Source: an uncultured Acetatifactor sp.
GTDB lineage: Bacteria; Bacillota; Clostridia; Lachnospirales; Lachnospiraceae
Direction of reading: 5' to 3'
Length of the DNA stretch: 8,697 nucleotides
Assembly: GCA_910586775.1 (NCBI GenBank)
Contig: CAJUJN010000073.1
Location: 12,669 to 21,365 of the forward strand
Both the position numbers and the translations under genes were made by a program. The notes under the pieces were generated by a model. That model was not told the origin of the DNA. It was given only the letters and a program-made list of their open reading frames with translations, and searched no databases. Below, one piece after another: positions 6,039-8,697 of the stretch; position 1 is the first letter of the stretch; each line of letters starts with the position of its first letter.

Positions 6039-6215
6039 TCACAAAACTGTCGTCCTCCCGATTATCCCGTCAAATGGTGAGCAGCGTACAAAACAATCCG
6101 TTTCCCAAAAAAGGGCATAGTCGTCCCCTGAGGCTGCTTTTTTGTATGTGAAGCCACGCACAACATCACTGCCGGGAAATAATTCCTGGTCTATCAGGAC
6201 TTCGTATTGTTTCAT
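6039..6215 (-). CDS. 58-aa small protein of unknown function
   Basis: I do not recognise this protein. From the ATG at 6215 it has 58 residues, begins MKQYEVLIDQELFPG and ends with GRTTVL. It is soluble in character, without a signal peptide or membrane segment, and has two Cys residues (in TDCFVRCSP) and many acidic and aromatic residues. The start is supported by AGGTGGTGAG ending four bases upstream; the open frame extends to 6281, but the promoter's -10 box lies within that extension. A good promoter before it and an intrinsic terminator after it mark it as a monocistronic gene of about 300 nt. It is divergent from the MerR regulator and precedes the PF06182-type exporter, but the terminator argues against simple cotranscription with the latter. 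Confidence 0.6.
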   Translation of the reverse strand: MKQYEVLIDQELFPGSDVVRGFTYKKAASGDDYALFWETDCFVRCSPFDGIIGRTTVL

Positions 6216-6249
6216 GCTTCTCACCACCTTTCTGCCGTATTTGAAATAT

Positions 6250-6278
6250 ATTATACGCTTCTTTTGCGGCATTTGCAA
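6250..6278 (-). promoter_or_regulatory. Sigma-A promoter of the small-protein gene
   Basis: TTGCAA (6278-6273) and a perfect TATAAT (6255-6250) on the minus strand are 17 bp apart, placing the transcription start near 6243 and the leader at about 28 nt. Upstream of it, between the two divergent promoters, are tandem GTACAA hexamers (6289-6300) and the 11-bp-spaced repeats at 6303-6323. Confidence 0.75.
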
Positions 6279-6302
6279 CAATTATCTGGTACAAGTACAA
6301 AT

Positions 6303-6323
6303 CTTTTTCGAAGCTTTTTCGAA
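6303..6323. repeat. Direct repeat CTTTTTCGAA, two copies 11 bp apart
   Basis: CTTTTTCGAA occurs at 6303-6312 and again at 6314-6323, one helical turn apart, seven bases upstream of the -35 box of the MerR promoter. It could be an activator site or an intrinsically bent AT-rich element. No known regulator is implied. Confidence 0.4.
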
Positions 6324-6329
6324 AATCAC

Positions 6330-6360
6330 TTGACATGGAGTTCACTCCAGCCTGTATAAT
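6330..6360 (+). promoter_or_regulatory. MerR-type promoter with 19-bp spacer and dyad operator
   Basis: TTGACA (6330-6335) and TATAAT (6355-6360) are separated by 19 bp rather than 17. The spacer contains the perfect dyad TGGAGTTCACTCCA (6336-6349). An overlong spacer filled by a dyad is the hallmark of promoters that MerR-family proteins activate by untwisting DNA. The motif of TTGAC followed by a GGAGT/ACTCC dyad is as known for AdhR/NmlR-type targets. The operon is therefore very probably autoregulated by the MerR protein encoded 30 bp downstream. Confidence 0.88.
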
Positions 6361-6389
6361 AAATCTGTTTTCATTCAGAGGTGTAAAAT

Positions 6390-6800
6390 ATGACGATAAA
6401 GCAAGTATGCGAAAAATACCACATTTCCCAGGATACATTAAGATACTATGAGCGGATAGGAGCCATACCGCCGGTAAACCGAACCAAAAGCGGCATTCGG
6501 GATTACACCGGGCAGGACATCGGCTGGGTTGAAAATGTCCTGTGTATGCGCAATGCCGGCGTCCCTGTGGAGATGATTGCGGAATATGTAAAACTATGCC
6601 AGCAGGGCGACGAAACCTTTTCCGCCAGACGTGATCTGCTGAAAAGCGCACGGAGCCAGATTCTGAAGCAGATTGAAAAATACCAGACAGAGCTGCAGCG
6701 TCTCGAGTATAAAATTTCCCGCTACGAAGCCGCCGTAGAAACCGGAAATCTTGTCTGGGACGAACCGGACGACCAAAATACCTGTGAGGCTCATGGATAG
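6390..6800 (+). CDS. MerR-family transcriptional regulator, AdhR/YraB-like
   Basis: A 136-residue cytoplasmic regulator. The N-terminal winged helix-turn-helix (about 1-70) shows TIKQVCEKYHISQDTLRYYERIG and the RDY of the wing. A coiled-coil dimerisation helix runs from about 78 to 118. It lacks the C-terminal metal-binding cysteines of metal-sensing MerR proteins but keeps a Cys at position 52 (in VLCMRN). In the AdhR/NmlR branch the equivalent Cys52-54 is the sensor for aldehydes and other electrophiles. Other Cys residues are at 7, 69 and 132. The ATG at 6390 has AGAGGTG upstream. The promoter carries its operator in a 19-bp spacer, and the next gene is an aldo/keto reductase, so it most likely activates itself and that reductase under carbonyl stress. 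The ligand is inferred, not shown. Confidence 0.9.
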   Translation: MTIKQVCEKYHISQDTLRYYERIGAIPPVNRTKSGIRDYTGQDIGWVENVLCMRNAGVPVEMIAEYVKLCQQGDETFSARRDLLKSARSQILKQIEKYQTELQRLEYKISRYEAAVETGNLVWDEPDDQNTCEAHG

Positions 6801-6830
6801 CATGTATCTGAATACTGCTGAAATGTACGA

Positions 6831-6855
6831 AAAACATGCATACAGCATATGTTTT
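6831..6855 (+). repeat. Inverted repeat between the MerR and reductase genes
   Basis: AAAACAT (6831-6837) and ATGTTTT (6849-6855) are perfect seven-base arms; the inner bases can add an ATGC/GCAT stem. It is AT-rich and lies in the 112-bp gap before the reductase, which has no promoter I can recognise. It may tune expression between the two cistrons or be incidental. Confidence 0.3.
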
Positions 6856-6912
6856 AGCTGGTAAAATACCACCGGGACATATGTAAAACTTATAACAAGG
6901 AGGATTTCATTT

Positions 6913-8046
6913 ATGATTTACAGAAAATTTCAGGATCTACAGCTTTCCGGCTTAGGGCTCGGCATGATGCGCCTGCCTGTGCTGGACGGTGACGACAGCG
7001 CAGTGGACGAGGCTGCCGCTGCGGAAATGATCGACTATGCCTATCGGAATGGAATCAATTATTTCGATACGGCATGGGGCTATCATAATGGCAATTCGGA
7101 ACTTGTTGCCGGAAAATATCTTTCCGGATATCCCCGGGAAAGCTATTATCTCGCCAGCAAATTTCCGGGCTATGACCTTTCCAACATGGACAAGGTGGAG
7201 AAAATCTTTGAAAAACAGCTTGAGAAATGTCAGACCCCCTATTTTGACTTCTACCTGTTTCACAATGTCTATGAGGGAAATATAGATGCCTACTTAAGTC
7301 CCGAGTACGGTATCTTCGACTACCTGTTAAAGCAGAAGAAAAACGGACGCATCCGCCATCTGGGTTTCTCGGCACATGGCAGTGTGGATGTAATCAAACG
7401 ATTTCTGGCTGCCTACGGAGAGTACATGGAATTCGGACAGCTTCAGCTGAATTACATGGACTGGCATTTCCAGAATGCACAGGAAAAAGCCGAGCTGCTC
7501 ACCAGGTCCGGCATCCCAGTATGGGTTATGGAACCGCTTCGCGGCGGCAAACTGGCAAAAGCCTCCGAAGAACTGAGCAAAGCAATGCATTCCATGCGCC
7601 CGGAGGAAACCGTTCCCGGTTGGGCCTTCCGCTTTTTACAGAGTGTTCCCGGCGTAACGATGGTGCTGTCTGGCATGTCCAATATGGAGCAGCTGAAAGC
7701 CAATATTGCTACATACGAGACGGATGCGCCTCTCAGCAGGGAAGAATTTGATGCCTTGGTAACATGTATCGACACGGAAGTCAAAAATGCCGGACTGCCC
7801 TGTACAGCCTGCCATTACTGTACCAGCCACTGCCCCAAGGGACTGCCCATTCCGGAGCTGATTGCCCTGTACAATGAGCACAAAGCTTCCGGCGGCGGAT
7901 TCATCGCTCCCATGGCAGTAGGCAGTATGCCCCAGGAGAAACGCCCTGCAAGCTGTGTGGGATGCAGAAGCTGTGAACAGGTCTGCCCTCAGCAGATTAA
8001 GATTTCAGAAATGATGTCTGACTTCACTTCCATGATCGGGATGTAA
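6913..8046 (+). CDS. Aldo/keto reductase with C-terminal 4Fe-4S ferredoxin domain
   Basis: A 377-residue oxidoreductase of the COG1453 type. The N-terminal TIM barrel (about 1-285) keeps the aldo/keto reductase tetrad: Asp52 and Tyr57 in FDTAWGYHNGNSE, Lys83 in ASKFPGY and His117 in FYLFHNV. The end of the barrel has VPGVTMVLSGMSN, the nucleotide-binding part. The C-terminal domain carries two complete C-x2-C-x2-C-x3-CP motifs, at Cys297/300/303/307 and Cys348/351/354/358, which should bind two 4Fe-4S clusters. Such proteins are common in anaerobes and could couple carbonyl reduction to ferredoxin or NAD(P)H; the substrate is unknown. AAGGAGG lies nine bases before the ATG. It follows the MerR gene and probably shares its promoter, suggesting induction by aldehydes. 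No convincing terminator follows; a transposase fragment comes next. Confidence 0.92.
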   Translation: MIYRKFQDLQLSGLGLGMMRLPVLDGDDSAVDEAAAAEMIDYAYRNGINYFDTAWGYHNGNSELVAGKYLSGYPRESYYLASKFPGYDLSNMDKVEKIFEKQLEKCQTPYFDFYLFHNVYEGNIDAYLSPEYGIFDYLLKQKKNGRIRHLGFSAHGSVDVIKRFLAAYGEYMEFGQLQLNYMDWHFQNAQEKAELLTRSGIPVWVMEPLRGGKLAKASEELSKAMHSMRPEETVPGWAFRFLQSVPGVTMVLSGMSNMEQLKANIATYETDAPLSREEFDALVTCIDTEVKNAGLPCTACHYCTSHCPKGLPIPELIALYNEHKASGGGFIAPMAVGSMPQEKRPASCVGCRSCEQVCPQQIKISEMMSDFTSMIGM

Positions 8047-8313
8047 CGAAATGGCATAAAAAGGGGCTGTCGGAAAATAACTGCTTTTATTTTTCACTGC
8101 ACTGTGGGCGCAGACCACCAGGGTGTCGCGCAGGAGGGCATTCCCCTTCCTGGTCTTTCCAGACCTGCGTTTGTTCGCACTTTCGTTATTGCCTGGACAC
8201 AGCCCCGCCCATGAGGCTATATGCCCGGCTGTTGGAAAGCGGTCCATATTTTGTGCCTGTGACAGAGAAAGTTCGATCTCTTTGGCCGCTTTCCGGACGG
8301 CAGACGCCGCCAT
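8005..8313 (-). pseudogene. C-terminal fragment of an IS110-family transposase
   Basis: The minus-strand frame encodes about 59 residues (8250-8074) that match the C-terminal Transposase_20 domain of IS110/IS116/IS902 recombinases: DRFPTAGHIASWAGLCPGNN, then ESANKRRSGKTRKGNALL and the Ser-rich KNKSSYF. Before Asn22 of the frame (8250) and after Phe80 (8074) the resemblance stops. The DEDD catalytic N-terminal domain is missing and the C-terminal tail is replaced by unrelated sequence that overlaps the end of the reductase gene. It is a dead fragment, about one sixth of a normal protein of roughly 400 residues. An AAAAAGGGGCTGTCGG stretch (about 8059-8074) marks the left junction. Confidence 0.75.
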
Positions 8314-8342
8314 ACCCTTTTTGAAAGGGGTTTACAAAATGG

Positions 8343-8371
8343 AACGAATTCAAGGCTGTGCCGGATTCGTT
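8343..8371. repeat. Inverted repeat next to the large structured unit
   Basis: AACGAAT (8343-8349) and ATTCGTT (8365-8371) are perfect arms. Allowing one G-U pair the stem grows to nine pairs, with an inner GGC/GCC hairpin. It ends two bases before the outer arm of the 238-bp unit, so both may belong to one element. Confidence 0.5.
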
Positions 8372-8373
8372 TG

Positions 8374-8611
8374 AGGTCACTTAAAGTGATGCGATATACT
8401 TCGGAGATGATAATGATATTTCCCTGTCTATATCATTGGAGGAGACCGAGCGGCGCTGCTCTAAAGGAGCAATTTTACCGTCTGCTCCCGGGATACAGAT
8501 TTGAATTTGTGCTGGCATCAAGTGATTACATATTCAGAAAGCCACACAGCATCGGCAAGTCTTTGACAATGGCTTTCTGCTATACACTGATACATCACCA
8601 TAAAGTGACCT
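8374..8611. repeat. 238-bp unit with inverted-repeat ends and nested hairpins
   Basis: The ends AGGTCACTTAAAGTGATG (8374-8391) and CATCACCATAAAGTGACCT (8593-8611) are inverted repeats: nine pairs, a small internal loop, then six pairs. Inside are AATGATAT/ATATCATT (8412-8419, 8430-8437), TGCTC/GAGCA (8457-8471) with an alternative GGAGCA/TGCTCC (8466-8471, 8483-8488), ACAGAT/ATTTGT (8495-8510, one wobble) and CAGAAAGCCA/TGGCTTTCTG (8535-8544, 8570-8579). The left end also contains the 13-base palindrome TCACTTAAAGTGA. The 80-codon frame across it (8371-8613) resembles nothing I know and the helices explain the sequence better. Candidates are a MITE-like element, a structured RNA, or the noncoding end of the adjacent decayed IS110. 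I see no target-site duplication. Confidence 0.5.
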
Positions 8612-8697
8612 AAAGGGAGTTGGCTGAGCATTGTATATAATCATTTTACACAATTAATAAATACTCTTTTTGTTTTTACGGCTTAATCCGTTCAAAA
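8612..8697. other. AT-rich right edge without a recognisable gene
   Basis: Eighty-six bases, rich in A and T, with TATAAT at 8636-8641 on the plus strand but no matching -35 box at 17 bp. Together with 8047-8611 this makes about 650 bp without an intact gene, suggesting a decayed insertion region between the reductase and whatever follows. Confidence 0.3.

Noticed and set aside
6793..6864. 23-codon plus-strand frame overlapping the MerR stop codon
   Set aside because: Very short, no good ribosome site and no recognisable sequence; the hairpin at 6831-6855 lies within it.
8371..8613. 80-codon plus-strand frame in the right-end region
   Set aside because: No ribosome site and no resemblance to any family; the same bases are accounted for by nested inverted repeats, and the frame ends coincide with them.
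1..8697. CRISPR array, tRNA or rRNA genes
   Set aside because: I found no regularly spaced long repeats and no cloverleaf or rRNA-like conserved stretches on either strand.

Overview
The window looks like a chromosomal or accessory stretch from a low-to-mid GC Bacillota, most likely a gut Clostridia of the Lachnospiraceae type. The reasons are strong AGGAGG-type ribosome binding sites, sigma-A promoters with TATAAT boxes, two-component and ABC-2 exporter modules, and a clostridial MerR plus ferredoxin-type aldo/keto reductase pair. The assignment to a family is inference.

Left part (1-2990, all minus strand): a peptide-antibiotic response and export module. An OmpR-type response regulator (2137-2802) lies upstream of a BcrA/LanF-like ATPase (1012-1941) and an ABC-2 permease (35-862); a further gene probably continues past the left edge. 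A row of four GTAAAGA repeats, 11-12 bp apart, sits just after the regulator's stop codon and in front of the ATPase. It is the obvious candidate operator. No histidine kinase is present. The regulator has its own near-consensus promoter and a leader of about 100 nt with three hairpins.

Middle part (2992-6215, minus strand): a three-gene exporter of the poorly characterised PF06182/COG3694-COG4587-COG4586 type (permease, permease, ATPase). Upstream of it is a 58-residue small protein of unknown function with its own promoter and a strong intrinsic terminator, so it appears to form a separate short transcript. That terminator lies inside the long open frame of the first permease, which rules out the long start for that gene.

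Right part (6330-8046, plus strand): a divergent MerR-family regulator of the AdhR/YraB type (Cys52 conserved) with a textbook 19-bp-spaced promoter and dyad, followed by an aldo/keto reductase carrying two C-terminal 4Fe-4S motifs. Together they resemble a carbonyl/electrophile-responsive operon.

Right end (8047-8697): no intact gene. It holds a short C-terminal fragment of an IS110-family transposase (minus strand) and, next to it, about 300 bp packed with inverted repeats. A roughly 238-bp unit is closed by a 15-pair stem and encloses several hairpins. It could be a non-autonomous mobile element, a structured RNA, or the noncoding end of the decayed IS110 element.
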